DNA of 64,000 nt from Neptunicoccus cionae (lineage in GTDB: Bacteria > Pseudomonadota > Alphaproteobacteria > Rhodobacterales > Rhodobacteraceae), in contig NZ_PKOJ01000001.1 of assembly GCF_002860325.1 (NCBI RefSeq), positions 62,001 to 126,000 on the forward strand, written 5' to 3'. The position numbers and the translations under genes are program-made. The notes under the pieces were generated by a model. The model made no database searches and was not told the origin of the DNA. It was given only the letters and a program-made list of their open reading frames with translations. Of this stretch, positions 27,472 to 35,676 are shown piece after piece. Each line of letters opens with the position of its first letter. Within the stretch, counting starts at the first letter, position 1.

Positions 27472-28422
27472 ATGAAAAAAGTTCTCCTTGCTTCGACAGC
27501 GATTATCGCTTCGGCTTCTGCCGCAGCCGCTGACGTAACACTGTCCGGTTCCGGCCGCTTCGGTATCGTATACGACAGCTCCCAAGACGCTGCCGGCCAG
27601 TCCAAAACAAAAATCGAACGTCGTATGACCATCAACGTTGATGGCACAGGTTCCACAGACACAGGTCTGGAATTCGGTGGTCGCATCCGTCTGCGCTCCG
27701 ATGAGGGCGACACTTCCGGTGCTGCCGGTTCCGCCAACATCTGGATGGGCAACGACATGTTCCGCATCACTGTTGGTAACACAGACGGCGCTCTGGTTAA
27801 CCGTATCGCCTACTTCGACGGTTCTGTTGGTCTGACCGGTCTGCACGACGCTGACAACTCCTTCAACATCGGTTCTTCCCAGTTCCTGCTGAACACATAT
27901 TCTTCCCGCGGTAACGCAGGTGATGTTGTTCGTCTGGACTTCAACGTTGGTGGCTTTGGCGTATCCCTGTCCACAGACTCCACAGGCGATCACCTGTCCA
28001 ACGGTTCCGAGGATTCCATTGCGGCATCCTACAACTTCGGTGACTGGACTGTTGCCGGTGGTTACGCGAAAAACGCGAACAACTCTGCCACCGCAGCTGG
28101 TGAGCAAGACCTGTGGTCTGTTTCTGTTGCAGGTCAGATCTCTGACTTTGGTGTGAACCTGGGCTACTCCGATCTGGAATCCGTAGGTTCCAAAGCGGTT
28201 CTGTCCGGTTCTTACGCCTTTGACGCGACAACTGTGACTGCATTCGTTGCACACACTGATGAAGACACTCTCGGTTCCGCAGGTATCGGCGCTGCAGGTG
28301 ACGAAACAGAATACGGCATCGGCTTCACCCACGATCTCGGTGGTGCAGTTCTGGCAGGCGGTGTTTCCCGCAACTACACAGAAGAAACAATGGCGGACCT
28401 CGGCGTTCGCTTTGCCTTCTAA
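27472..28422 (+). CDS. Outer-membrane porin (alphaproteobacterial type), copy 2
   Basis: A 316-residue porin that matches copy 1 along its whole length, differing mainly in what should be loops (for example DTSGAAG against NDAAAAAA) and at scattered barrel positions. Signal peptide MKKVLLASTAIIASASAAAA, mature start ADVTLSGSG, C-terminal VRFAF ending in Phe. ATG 27472, not the upstream in-frame ATG at 27436, matches the paralogue and has AAAAGAG upstream. Long stretches are identical at the nucleotide level even at third positions, suggesting recent duplication, gene conversion or the same strong codon selection. Separate terminators suggest separate regulation. Confidence 0.95.
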   Translation: MKKVLLASTAIIASASAAAADVTLSGSGRFGIVYDSSQDAAGQSKTKIERRMTINVDGTGSTDTGLEFGGRIRLRSDEGDTSGAAGSANIWMGNDMFRITVGNTDGALVNRIAYFDGSVGLTGLHDADNSFNIGSSQFLLNTYSSRGNAGDVVRLDFNVGGFGVSLSTDSTGDHLSNGSEDSIAASYNFGDWTVAGGYAKNANNSATAAGEQDLWSVSVAGQISDFGVNLGYSDLESVGSKAVLSGSYAFDATTVTAFVAHTDEDTLGSAGIGAAGDETEYGIGFTHDLGGAVLAGGVSRNYTEETMADLGVRFAF

Positions 28423-28449
28423 GTTAGGCTGAATATTAGGTGCACAGGA

Positions 28450-28487
28450 AGGGTAGACCCGCAGGGTCTACTCTTTCTCTTTTTTTG
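28450..28487 (+). terminator. Intrinsic terminator of porin 2
   Basis: An 11-bp stem AGGGTAGACCC / GGGTCTACTCT with one G-U pair and loop GCA, followed by a T-rich tract (CTTTCTCTTTTTTT), 27 bases after the stop. Confidence 0.92.
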
Positions 28488-28525
28488 GGCTTGCCCAAAG
28501 CCCGACAGACAGGCATTCATTCGCC

Positions 28526-29182
28526 ATGTCCCTTACCGATATCACATCCCGCATCACCGCTGCCGAATCCGAGGCCAACCGCCCCGCGGGCAGCACCCGT
28601 CTGATCGCCGTATCCAAGGTCCAACCCGATGAACGGGTGCGTGCCGTACTTGAATCCGGCCATCGGCTGTTCGGGGAAAACAAGGTGCAGGAAGCACAAG
28701 GCAAATGGCCACGCTTCCGCGAGGAATTCGGACCTGTAGAGGTTCATTTGATCGGCCCGCTGCAAAGCAATAAGGTCAAACCGGCGGTAGAACTATTTGA
28801 CGCGATCCATACGCTGGACCGCAGCAAACTGGCCCGCAAGATTGCCAGTGAAATACAAACACAAGGTAAATCGCCCGAACTGTTCATTCAGGTCAATACC
28901 GGCGAGGAACCGCAAAAGGCAGGTGTCCTTCCCGCCGATGCGGATGCGTTCATTGCAGAATGCCGCGGGATGGATCTGACCATCAACGGACTGATGTTGA
29001 TTCCCCCGGTCGACGAAGAACCGGCCCTGCATTTCTCTTTGTTGCGCAAAATTGCCGAACGCAACGGGCTGTCCGGTTTGTCGATGGGTATGAGCAGTGA
29101 TTTCGAACGCGCCGTGGCCCTTGGTGCGACCCATGTCCGCGTTGGCTCGGCCATTTTCGGTGAACGGGCTTACGAGGTCTGA
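28526..29182 (+). CDS. YggS-family pyridoxal-phosphate homeostasis protein
   Basis: A 218-residue PLP-binding TIM-barrel protein of the YggS/PROSC family, which buffers free pyridoxal phosphate and affects amino-acid balance. The PLP lysine is in LIAVSKVQPDE near residue 32, GHRLFGENKVQEAQ follows, and VHLIGPLQSNK and LSMGMSSDFERA match the phosphate-binding end with GATHVRVGSAIFG at the C-terminus. Ribosome site is weak. It stands alone after the porins; its stop lies two bases from the convergent L,D-transpeptidase-like gene. Confidence 0.94.
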   Translation: MSLTDITSRITAAESEANRPAGSTRLIAVSKVQPDERVRAVLESGHRLFGENKVQEAQGKWPRFREEFGPVEVHLIGPLQSNKVKPAVELFDAIHTLDRSKLARKIASEIQTQGKSPELFIQVNTGEEPQKAGVLPADADAFIAECRGMDLTINGLMLIPPVDEEPALHFSLLRKIAERNGLSGLSMGMSSDFERAVALGATHVRVGSAIFGERAYEV

Positions 29183-29184
29183 CC

Positions 29185-29694
29185 CTAGCGGATAATCAGC
29201 CGCGAGCGTTCGGTCCAACCGGACAGGATTTCGACCAGATCCAACTCGTCAAAAGCGATACAGCCTTCGGTCGGGTGACGCGGTTTGCGCCATTTGTGTA
29301 GGAAGATTGCGCTGCCAGCACCGGCTTCAGCATCCGGCCAGTTGTAATCAACGATTGCAAAAATATCGTAAAGCGGATCAGCACGGCGCAGTTTTTCGTG
29401 GCTGAACCGGTGACTGCGCGCGCGGATTTCCTGATTGTACTGCGGATCGCGGGGATCGTCTGACCAGACATCCACCAGATTAATCGGCCAGCAATCAAGT
29501 GCCGGTGCATCAAAGCTAACCCTATCGCTGCGATAGCCAACCCCGCCAAGACGATAGGTGCCGAGCGGCGTGATCCCGTCGCCTTCGCCCTGTTTCACAC
29601 CAATCCCGCCACGTCCCACAGCACAGCAAAACCGCCGCCCCTGAAACCGTGCGCCCCATTTGGTGACAACCAGATCATCAAAACCCGCTATCAT
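29185..29694 (-). CDS. L,D-transpeptidase catalytic-domain protein without signal peptide
   Basis: A 169-residue YkuD-type domain protein. The active site region is FLHKWRKPRHPTEGCIAF: His, then TxGC with the nucleophile Cys, but with Ile-Ala after Cys where many L,D-transpeptidases have an Arg. The N-terminus starts directly with the domain (MIAGFDDLVVTKWGARFQ) and shows no signal peptide or membrane helix, unusual for a peptidoglycan enzyme. Its ATG overlaps the ribA stop by 4 bases (ATGA). The role may be peptidoglycan cross-linking or amidation of another acceptor; export route is unclear. Confidence 0.82.
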   Translation of the reverse strand: MIAGFDDLVVTKWGARFQGRRFCCAVGRGGIGVKQGEGDGITPLGTYRLGGVGYRSDRVSFDAPALDCWPINLVDVWSDDPRDPQYNQEIRARSHRFSHEKLRRADPLYDIFAIVDYNWPDAEAGAGSAIFLHKWRKPRHPTEGCIAFDELDLVEILSGWTERSRLIIR

Positions 29695-30767
29695 AGCAAA
29701 TGCCCGCTCTTTTTCGCTTTGGTATCAAGGTATCCGGTATTCTGTGCTGTGCGTCCCACGTGCAAAGGCACGCGCTCTGACACGGCAATTCCGGCTTCTT
29801 CCATACGGGCCACCTTGGCGGGATTGTTTGTCATCAGGCGCGTGGATTTAAAGCCGAGGCTTTGCAGGATTTCAGCGCCGAGTCTGAAATCCCGTTCGTC
29901 ATCCTCAAATCCCAATCTATGGTTCGCTTCAACAGTATCAAATCCCTGATCCTGCAACGAATACGCCCGCATCTTATTCGCAAGTCCGATGCCGCGCCCT
30001 TCCTGATTGAGGTAGAGCAGCACGCCCTCTCCCTCTATCCCGATTTGCGCCAGTGCGGCTTGCAACTGCGGCCCGCAATCGCATTTGAGAGAGCCGATAA
30101 CATCGCCGGTAAAACAGGCAGAATGGAGGCGTGACAACACGGGCTTGTCCCGCGCTGGACGTCCGACCTCAATCGCGTAGTGTTCTTCTCCGCCGTCCCG
30201 CTTGCGATAGACGTGGACCCGTGATTTCTGGGAAACATGCAACGGCACCCGCGCGTGGGCAATTTGATCCAGTGGCATTCGCAGTGCGGCGCCGGCCTCT
30301 ATCTCGGCCACTTCAAGCACCAGCAAGCCCTCAGGCTCTTCTGCGACAGGGGCAAGGATCGCACCGGGAAGCAGGCCGGCTGTCTTACACAGCCGGATGA
30401 TCGTGCGATCCACCAGCGCAGAACCGTCCCGCAAATACAGGAACGGCCCCTTCATGGGCATCACCAGATCCAGCGAGGGATCGGCCATCGCATGAACCCA
30501 AGTCGCCGGCGCATCAAAAGGGACCGCGATTCGCACAAGATCGCCATCATAGGCCGGAGCCGACAGGGTTTCCGCCCGCCGGTTCGTAACTGCAATATGA
30601 AGCGCATCACCCACATCGCGCATCTGGGCAAGTCTTTCGGAACTGAGGGTCTCGATCGCGGCCACAACGACACGCGCCGCACCTTCGCGCAGCACAACCG
30701 GTACACCCATGCGCAGATCGGCACGGGCCCGTGCGATTTTCTCATCCAGTGTTACAGAAAACGGCAT
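29691..30767 (-). CDS. ribA: GTP cyclohydrolase II
   Basis: Converts GTP to the first committed pyrimidine intermediate of riboflavin synthesis. The 358-residue protein has an N-terminal extension of about 150 residues related to a degenerate RibB-like region, then the RibA domain: VLSRLHSACFTGDVIGS and CDCGPQ with the three zinc cysteines, LNQEGRGIGLANKMRAY with catalytic Arg, and LMTNNPAKV. I chose ATG 30767 with AGGA five bases upstream; the open frame to 30989 runs into the divergent cenR-like gene. The stop overlaps the L,D-transpeptidase-like gene. Confidence 0.92.
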   Translation of the reverse strand: MPFSVTLDEKIARARADLRMGVPVVLREGAARVVVAAIETLSSERLAQMRDVGDALHIAVTNRRAETLSAPAYDGDLVRIAVPFDAPATWVHAMADPSLDLVMPMKGPFLYLRDGSALVDRTIIRLCKTAGLLPGAILAPVAEEPEGLLVLEVAEIEAGAALRMPLDQIAHARVPLHVSQKSRVHVYRKRDGGEEHYAIEVGRPARDKPVLSRLHSACFTGDVIGSLKCDCGPQLQAALAQIGIEGEGVLLYLNQEGRGIGLANKMRAYSLQDQGFDTVEANHRLGFEDDERDFRLGAEILQSLGFKSTRLMTNNPAKVARMEEAGIAVSERVPLHVGRTAQNTGYLDTKAKKSGHLL

Positions 30768-30879
30768 TACGATCCTGTTGCTTGAAACAATTTGCCTGCC
30801 TTCTATATCTCCCATGACGTAAAAGTGAAACATTATAACGAAATTAAACACGTCCCTGTGAGGCGGATTGATAAATGCT

Positions 30880-30908
30880 CCCGAGACGCGCAACTTCATC
30901 CCGAGACG
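30880..30908 (+). promoter_or_regulatory. Direct repeat upstream of the CenR-like regulator
   Basis: CCCGAGACG occurs twice, starting at 30880 and 30900, exactly 20 bases apart, which puts both on the same face of the helix. It lies just before the start codon at 30921. OmpR-type regulators often bind direct repeats, so autoregulation is possible. Confidence 0.35.
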
Positions 30909-30920
30909 AGGAGATAATCC

Positions 30921-31607
30921 ATGAATAATGTTAAGAAAATTCTGATGGTGGATGATGATGACGACCTGCGCGAAGCGCTGGCCGATCAACTGGTCCTCAC
31001 CGAAGAATTCGATGTTTTTGAAGCTGAAAACGGTGCCAATGGTCTGGAGAAGGCCAAACAGGCACTATACGATCTGGTGCTGCTGGATGTCGGCCTGCCG
31101 GACATGGACGGGCGCGAGTTGTGCCGCCTGATGCGCAAACAGGGGGTGAAATGCCCCATTGTGATGCTGACGGGCCATGACACCGACGCAGATACGATTC
31201 TGGGTCTGGATGCAGGCGCGAATGATTACGTTTCAAAACCCTTCAAATTCCCTGTGCTTCTGGCCCGTATCCGTGCCCAGTTGCGCCAGCACGAGCAATC
31301 CGAAGATGCGGTGTTCAATCTGGGGCCTTATACCTTCAAACCGTCATCGAAACTGCTGGTGGACGAAGCGGACAAGAAGGTCCGCCTTACGGAAAAAGAA
31401 ACCAATATTCTCAAGTTCCTCTACCGCTCGCAGGATGGTGTCGTGCCGAGAGAGGTTCTTTTGCACGAGGTTTGGGGCTATAATGCGGGTGTGACGACTC
31501 ATACGTTGGAAACCCACATCTACCGGCTGCGTCAAAAGATCGAACCCGATCCCAGCAACGCGCGGCTACTGGTGACGGAATCAGGCGGCTATCGTCTGAA
31601 CGCGTAG
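30921..31607 (+). CDS. cenR: CenR-like OmpR-family response regulator
   Basis: A 228-residue two-domain response regulator. The receiver has the acidic cluster MVDDDDD near the start, the phosphorylation Asp in LVLLDVGLPDMDG (about residue 56), Thr in MLTGHD and Lys in YVSKPFKF. The C-terminal winged helix has LTEKETNILKFLYR and THTLETHIYRLRQKIEPDP. Sequence and lack of an adjacent kinase resemble CenR, the essential envelope regulator of Caulobacter and Rhodobacter; the assignment is from recognition, not alignment. GAGGAG precedes the ATG. It has a strong terminator and is monocistronic. Confidence 0.87.
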   Translation: MNNVKKILMVDDDDDLREALADQLVLTEEFDVFEAENGANGLEKAKQALYDLVLLDVGLPDMDGRELCRLMRKQGVKCPIVMLTGHDTDADTILGLDAGANDYVSKPFKFPVLLARIRAQLRQHEQSEDAVFNLGPYTFKPSSKLLVDEADKKVRLTEKETNILKFLYRSQDGVVPREVLLHEVWGYNAGVTTHTLETHIYRLRQKIEPDPSNARLLVTESGGYRLNA

Positions 31608-31620
31608 TAAATAAAAAATC

Positions 31621-31647
31621 GCAGGGCTTTTCATAGTTTTTCCCTGC
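31621..31647 (+). other. Second hairpin after cenR
   Basis: GCAGGG and CCCTGC enclose a T-rich 15-base loop, just before the main terminator. It may protect the 3' end or help termination. Confidence 0.4.
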
Positions 31648-31650
31648 ACT

Positions 31651-31678
31651 GACCCGCCGGACCGGCGGGTCTTTTTTT
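31651..31678 (+). terminator. Intrinsic terminator of the CenR-like gene
   Basis: GACCCGCC / GGCGGGTC 8-bp stem with a 5-base loop and seven Ts, 44 bases after the stop codon. Confidence 0.92.
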
Positions 31679-31727
31679 GCCTGTGACATTGCACTAAGGT
31701 GCGGCGAAATTAACAAAGGTCTGCCCA

Positions 31728-32519
31728 ATGCCCATTAAAATCTGCACATGGAACATCAATTCCGTGCGCCTGCGCGAACCCATCGTCATGAAACTTCTGG
31801 CAGAAGAGCAACCGGACGTGTTGTGTCTTCAGGAATGTAAAAGCCCTGTCGAAAAAATCCCGACCGAAAACTTCGCCGCCCTTGGATATTCCCACATGGT
31901 TGCCCGCGGTCAGAAGGGCTACAATGGCGTCGCGATCCTGTCAAAACGTCCCATCGTAGACGCAGGTCATCGCGATTTCTGCGAAAAAGGCGATGCCCGC
32001 CATGTAGCTGCCCAATTAGACAACGGGATGATCGTGCACAATTTCTATGTGCCGGCCGGTGGCGATGTGGCCGACCGTGAAGTGAACGAAAAATTCGGCC
32101 ACAAGATGGATTTCCTGTCAGAAATGCGGGACTGGTTCCACGGCGAAGCGCCTCAGAAATCCGTTATGGTAGGCGATCTGAACATTGCCCCTCGTGAAGA
32201 TGATGTCTGGGATCACAAGAAACTGTTGAAAGTGGTGTCCCATACACCGGTCGAGGTAGAGGCCCTTGCCGAAACACAAGACGCCGGTAAATGGGTAGAC
32301 ATCACCCGTCAGGATATTCCCGAAGGTCTGCTTTATACGTGGTGGTCCTACCGCGCGCGGGACTGGGATGCAGCGGATAAGGGTCGCCGTCTGGATCACA
32401 TCTGGGCCACGCCCGATATTTCCTCAAGCGGCCATTCCAGCCGTGTTTTGCGCGATGCCCGCGGCTGGGAAAAGCCGAGCGACCACGCTCCGCTATTTGC
32501 TACCTTCGACCTGGACTGA
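31728..32519 (+). CDS. xthA: Exodeoxyribonuclease III
   Basis: AP endonuclease and 3'-5' exonuclease of base excision repair, 263 residues. ICTWNINSVRLR and CLQECK carry metal-binding Asn and Glu, MVGDLNIAP the catalytic Asp-x-Asn, and the C-terminal GRRLDHIWAT and PSDHAPLFA the Asp and His. Length and motif order are those of ExoA/XthA of alphaproteobacteria. The ATG follows the cenR-like terminator by about 50 bases, so it has its own promoter. Confidence 0.95.
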   Translation: MPIKICTWNINSVRLREPIVMKLLAEEQPDVLCLQECKSPVEKIPTENFAALGYSHMVARGQKGYNGVAILSKRPIVDAGHRDFCEKGDARHVAAQLDNGMIVHNFYVPAGGDVADREVNEKFGHKMDFLSEMRDWFHGEAPQKSVMVGDLNIAPREDDVWDHKKLLKVVSHTPVEVEALAETQDAGKWVDITRQDIPEGLLYTWWSYRARDWDAADKGRRLDHIWATPDISSSGHSSRVLRDARGWEKPSDHAPLFATFDLD

Positions 32520-32602
32520 TCCGCAACAGGCCGCAGACCTTGTTCCAGCGGCCCTGTTCGCCTACATCACAAACAACCCAAGTCTAATTGCAAGAGAGAC
32601 AT

Positions 32603-33517
32603 ATGTTGGAATTGAATGGCGCTGACGCCACCGCCCCTGCCGGTGATCTGATCACAGACGGCTCTGAAGCGACCTTTATGCAGGACGTGATCGAAACTTC
32701 GCAAACCACCCCCGTGATCGTTGATTTCTGGGCGCCATGGTGCGGACCGTGCAAAACGCTAGGCCCTGCCTTGGAAGATGCCGTATCAGCGGCAGGCGGT
32801 CGCGTGAAGATGGTCAAGATCAACGTCGACGAAAACCAGATGCTTGCGGGTCAGTTGCGGGTGCAATCCATCCCGACAGTGTTTGCCTTTCACGAAGGTA
32901 AACCCGTTGATGCGTTTCAGGGCGCGTTGCCCCCGAGCGAAGTGAAAACCTTCGTCGAAAAAATCGCTTCGCTGGCAGGTGAGCCGGACAACGGGCTTGA
33001 CGATGCGGTGGCCGCTGCCGAAGAAATGTTTGAACTGGGCGAATTTGAAGATGCCGCGCAGACCTTTGCCGCCATCGTTGAAGAAGACCCGAGCCACGCT
33101 GCCGCCTATGCCGGACTGGTCAAATCCTATCTCGCGCTCGGTGCGGCCGATCAGGCAAACGAGTTGCTGGAAAATGTGCCTGCAGCAATTGCACAGGATA
33201 CAGCGATCCTTGCCGTAAAGGCACAAGCTGAACTGGCCGCCACCGCCGCGGATGCAGGGGAAACTGCCGAACTGCGGGCCAAGCTTGATGCGGATGAAAA
33301 CGATCATCAGGCGCGTCTCGATCTGGCGATGGCGCTGTTGGGAGAAGGCAAAACCGAAGAAGCGGTCGCCGAACTGCTGGATATTTTCCGGCGCGACCGG
33401 GAGTGGAATGACGGCGCGGCCAAGGCGCAATTGTTCAAGGTTTTCGACAGTCTCGGCCCGACCGACCCTGTCGCGCAAAACGGACGTCGCAAATTGTCAT
33501 CAATGATCTTTGCCTAA
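32603..33517 (+). CDS. Thioredoxin-TPR co-chaperone (YbbN/CnoX-like)
   Basis: A 304-residue protein with an N-terminal thioredoxin domain carrying an intact WCGPCK site (FWAPWCGPCKTLGP, about residue 50), then tetratricopeptide-like helices rich in Ala and Glu from about residue 130 (FAAIVEEDPSHAAAYAGLVK). This is the YbbN/CnoX architecture, a holdase that hands clients to GroEL and DnaK. E. coli YbbN has a degenerate site, whereas this one keeps both cysteines and could be redox active. Start at ATG 32603 (GAGAG upstream) is preferred to the in-frame TTG at 32588. Confidence 0.9.
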   Translation: MLELNGADATAPAGDLITDGSEATFMQDVIETSQTTPVIVDFWAPWCGPCKTLGPALEDAVSAAGGRVKMVKINVDENQMLAGQLRVQSIPTVFAFHEGKPVDAFQGALPPSEVKTFVEKIASLAGEPDNGLDDAVAAAEEMFELGEFEDAAQTFAAIVEEDPSHAAAYAGLVKSYLALGAADQANELLENVPAAIAQDTAILAVKAQAELAATAADAGETAELRAKLDADENDHQARLDLAMALLGEGKTEEAVAELLDIFRRDREWNDGAAKAQLFKVFDSLGPTDPVAQNGRRKLSSMIFA

Positions 33518-33543
33518 AGCGCTTCGGGGGCTATGTTTGATAC

Positions 33544-34191
33544 ATGATAAACGTCATCGACCTGCCCCCGAAAATTCCCATTTTCCCCTTGTCAGGTGTT
33601 TTGCTTCTGCCACGCACCCGCTTGCCGTTAAATGTGTTTGAACCCCGCTATCTGGCCATGCTGGATGATGCGCTGAAAACCGATCACCGGATGATCGGTA
33701 TGGTTCAGCCCCGTGAGATCCCCGGCAACAAGGACGAAACAACCTTGCAGCAAATCGGCTGTGCCGGGCGGGTCACGTCCTTTTCCGAAACCGAAGACGG
33801 GCGGTATCTGATCACCCTGTCTGGCATCAGCCGTTTCAGGCTGCGCGCGGTTGAAAACGGGTTTTCCCCCTATATTAACGCCGCTGTGGACTGGACCAGC
33901 TTTACGGCTGACAAGGGCGCGCAGGATGTAGATCACGGGTTTGACCGCCCGAAATTCCTTAAAATCCTGTCCCGCTATTTCACCGCGACCTCTCTCTCTA
34001 CAGATTGGGACAGCCTGAAAGAAGCGGATGAGGAACTGTTGATCAATTCGTTGTCGATGCTCTGCCCGTTTGATCCGGCAGAAAAACAAGCCCTGCTGGA
34101 AGCCCCCAATCTGGCGAACCGCCGCGAAACGCTGGTGACGCTGATGGAGTTTGCACTGGCTGGTGATCCCGGAGAGGACTCTATCCAATGA
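33544..34191 (+). CDS. Stand-alone Lon N-terminal substrate-binding domain protein
   Basis: A 215-residue protein formed of the Lon-N (PUA-like) domain followed by a helical tail, without ATPase or protease. [26 protein letters not shown] is present in pieces: [10 protein letters not shown] then [12 protein letters not shown]. Such proteins are widespread in alphaproteobacteria; the role is not established, though recognition of unfolded or degradation targets is likely. It follows the thioredoxin-TPR gene by 26 bases and overlaps the Trm112-like gene by 4 bases, which suggests a protein-quality-control operon. Confidence 0.9.
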   Translation: MINVIDLPPKIPIFPLSGVLLLPRTRLPLNVFEPRYLAMLDDALKTDHRMIGMVQPREIPGNKDETTLQQIGCAGRVTSFSETEDGRYLITLSGISRFRLRAVENGFSPYINAAVDWTSFTADKGAQDVDHGFDRPKFLKILSRYFTATSLSTDWDSLKEADEELLINSLSMLCPFDPAEKQALLEAPNLANRRETLVTLMEFALAGDPGEDSIQ

Positions 34192-34370
34192 GCGACACAC
34201 CCAAAACCGATCCCAAAATGCTCGAAGCACTGATCTGTCCGGTGACGCATACGCAATTGCGATACGATGCAGACGCGCAGGAACTGGTGTCTAAAAAAGC
34301 CCGTCTGGCCTTCCCGATCCGCAATGGCATTCCTGTGATGCTGATCGATGAGGCGCGTCCGCTGGACTAA
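34188..34370 (+). CDS. Trm112-family zinc-ribbon-like small protein
   Basis: A 60-residue Trm112/UPF0434 protein: [21 protein letters not shown] and [16 protein letters not shown] in the two conserved blocks. Only one cysteine is left, so zinc is probably not bound. In other bacteria members occur beside lpxK-kdsB or methyltransferases, but here it is coupled (ATGA) to the Lon-N gene. Its TAA stop shares two bases with the TAG stop of the convergent UbiH-type gene. Confidence 0.9.
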   Translation: MSDTPKTDPKMLEALICPVTHTQLRYDADAQELVSKKARLAFPIRNGIPVMLIDEARPLD

Positions 34371-35593
34371 ACCGCGCGGCCCTGCATCAGGCGGGGTAAC
34401 TCGCCGGTCAGACCGGCGGCCTGCCGGATCAGGTTCCGCCGCGCCGAAGGCACTGCATTCACCGCCCCGAGACCAAGATCCCGCACCCCACGTAGCACAG
34501 GGTTGTCGTTGGAGAAAAGCCGGTTCAGACCATCCGTTGCCACCGCAAGGCTGGCCGCATCGAAACGCCGCCACTGCTGGTAGGGTTGCAATGCAACGGG
34601 GCTGCCGATGTCCTGCCCGCGCCGTGCCGCATCTGCAAGAACCTGCGCCAGTGCTGCCACATCCCGAAGGCCGAGGTTCAACCCCTGCCCTGCAAGCGGA
34701 TGAATGCCGTGGGCCGCATCGCCCACCAGCGCCACACGGTCCGCTACGAAAGATTGTGCCAGCGACAGACCAAGTGGATACATGAACCGTGTTCCAGCCA
34801 GTTTAATGTCACCCAGAAACTCGCCAAAAGCAGGACGCAGACAAGCCAGATAATCCGCATCATCCATCGCCTGTATCGCCTCGGCGCGAACTGTGGATTC
34901 TGTCCAGACAATGGAACTGCGATTGCCCGGCAGAGGCAGGATCGCCAAGGGGCCGGATGGGAGGAACAACTGGTGTGCACAGCCCTGATGCGGCTGCTCA
35001 TGCTCAACGGCACATACCAGAGAGGCCTGTTCGTACTGCCAGCCGGTGCGCCGGATGCCACTGCGCAGGGCAACGCCGCTCTGGCGTCCGTCACTGCCCA
35101 CCAGCACGCGACCGCGCAAGGTATCACCGCTATCGAGCGTGATGGTCACACCAGCCGCATCCACCGCCTGTCCGGTCACCGAACGCTCTGCCAGATGGGT
35201 GATACTATCGCTTTGCGCCACATGATCCAGCAGCGCACGTCGCAGGTAACGGTCCTCGATCATCTGCCCCATCGGGCCTTCTTCGATCTCGTTATGATCG
35301 AAATGCAGGAAATAGGGTGATGCGCCCTCGCCGGGGCGCCCGTCAGACACTTTGATATCCAGAATTGGTTGGGCGTGTTCGCGCAAACCGTCCCACACCC
35401 CCAAAGCCGCGAGCATCCGCTGCGAAGTCAGCGCCAGCGCATAGCCCCGCCCGTCAAAATCCGCTTCCTTGCGGGCATCCACAGGCAGCGCATCAATGAT
35501 GGTGCAGCGAAAACCGGCCTGTGCCAGCGCCAGTGCAAGGGCAGAACCGTTCAGCCCGCCCCCTGCAATCAGAATATCCGTATCCATAGTCAT
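34367..35593 (-). CDS. UbiH/UbiF-family FAD-dependent ubiquinone hydroxylase
   Basis: A 408-residue aromatic-ring monooxygenase that probably hydroxylates the ubiquinone ring. The FAD motif [19 protein letters not shown] is at about residues 6-24, the DG motif is in [12 protein letters not shown] and the second FAD site in [23 protein letters not shown], characteristic of the UbiH/F/I family. Which ring carbon it hydroxylates cannot be told. Start is ATG 35593 or the ATG six bases later; the open frame to 35707 overlaps the divergent amidase gene. Converges with the Trm112-like gene. Confidence 0.9.
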   Translation of the reverse strand: MTMDTDILIAGGGLNGSALALALAQAGFRCTIIDALPVDARKEADFDGRGYALALTSQRMLAALGVWDGLREHAQPILDIKVSDGRPGEGASPYFLHFDHNEIEEGPMGQMIEDRYLRRALLDHVAQSDSITHLAERSVTGQAVDAAGVTITLDSGDTLRGRVLVGSDGRQSGVALRSGIRRTGWQYEQASLVCAVEHEQPHQGCAHQLFLPSGPLAILPLPGNRSSIVWTESTVRAEAIQAMDDADYLACLRPAFGEFLGDIKLAGTRFMYPLGLSLAQSFVADRVALVGDAAHGIHPLAGQGLNLGLRDVAALAQVLADAARRGQDIGSPVALQPYQQWRRFDAASLAVATDGLNRLFSNDNPVLRGVRDLGLGAVNAVPSARRNLIRQAAGLTGELPRLMQGRAV

Positions 35594-35676
35594 AGGCTGA
35601 ATATGGGCGCTTCTGCGGGATTGTCCATCGGTCATTCCGCCGCTAGGGTTCGGTCCAAATACGAAGGAGACCCGTG

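Noticed and set aside
26210-28332. Two long minus-strand frames (310 and 318 codons) opposite the porins
   Set aside because: They mirror the biased codon use of the porins, are rich in Cys and Val and have no family features.
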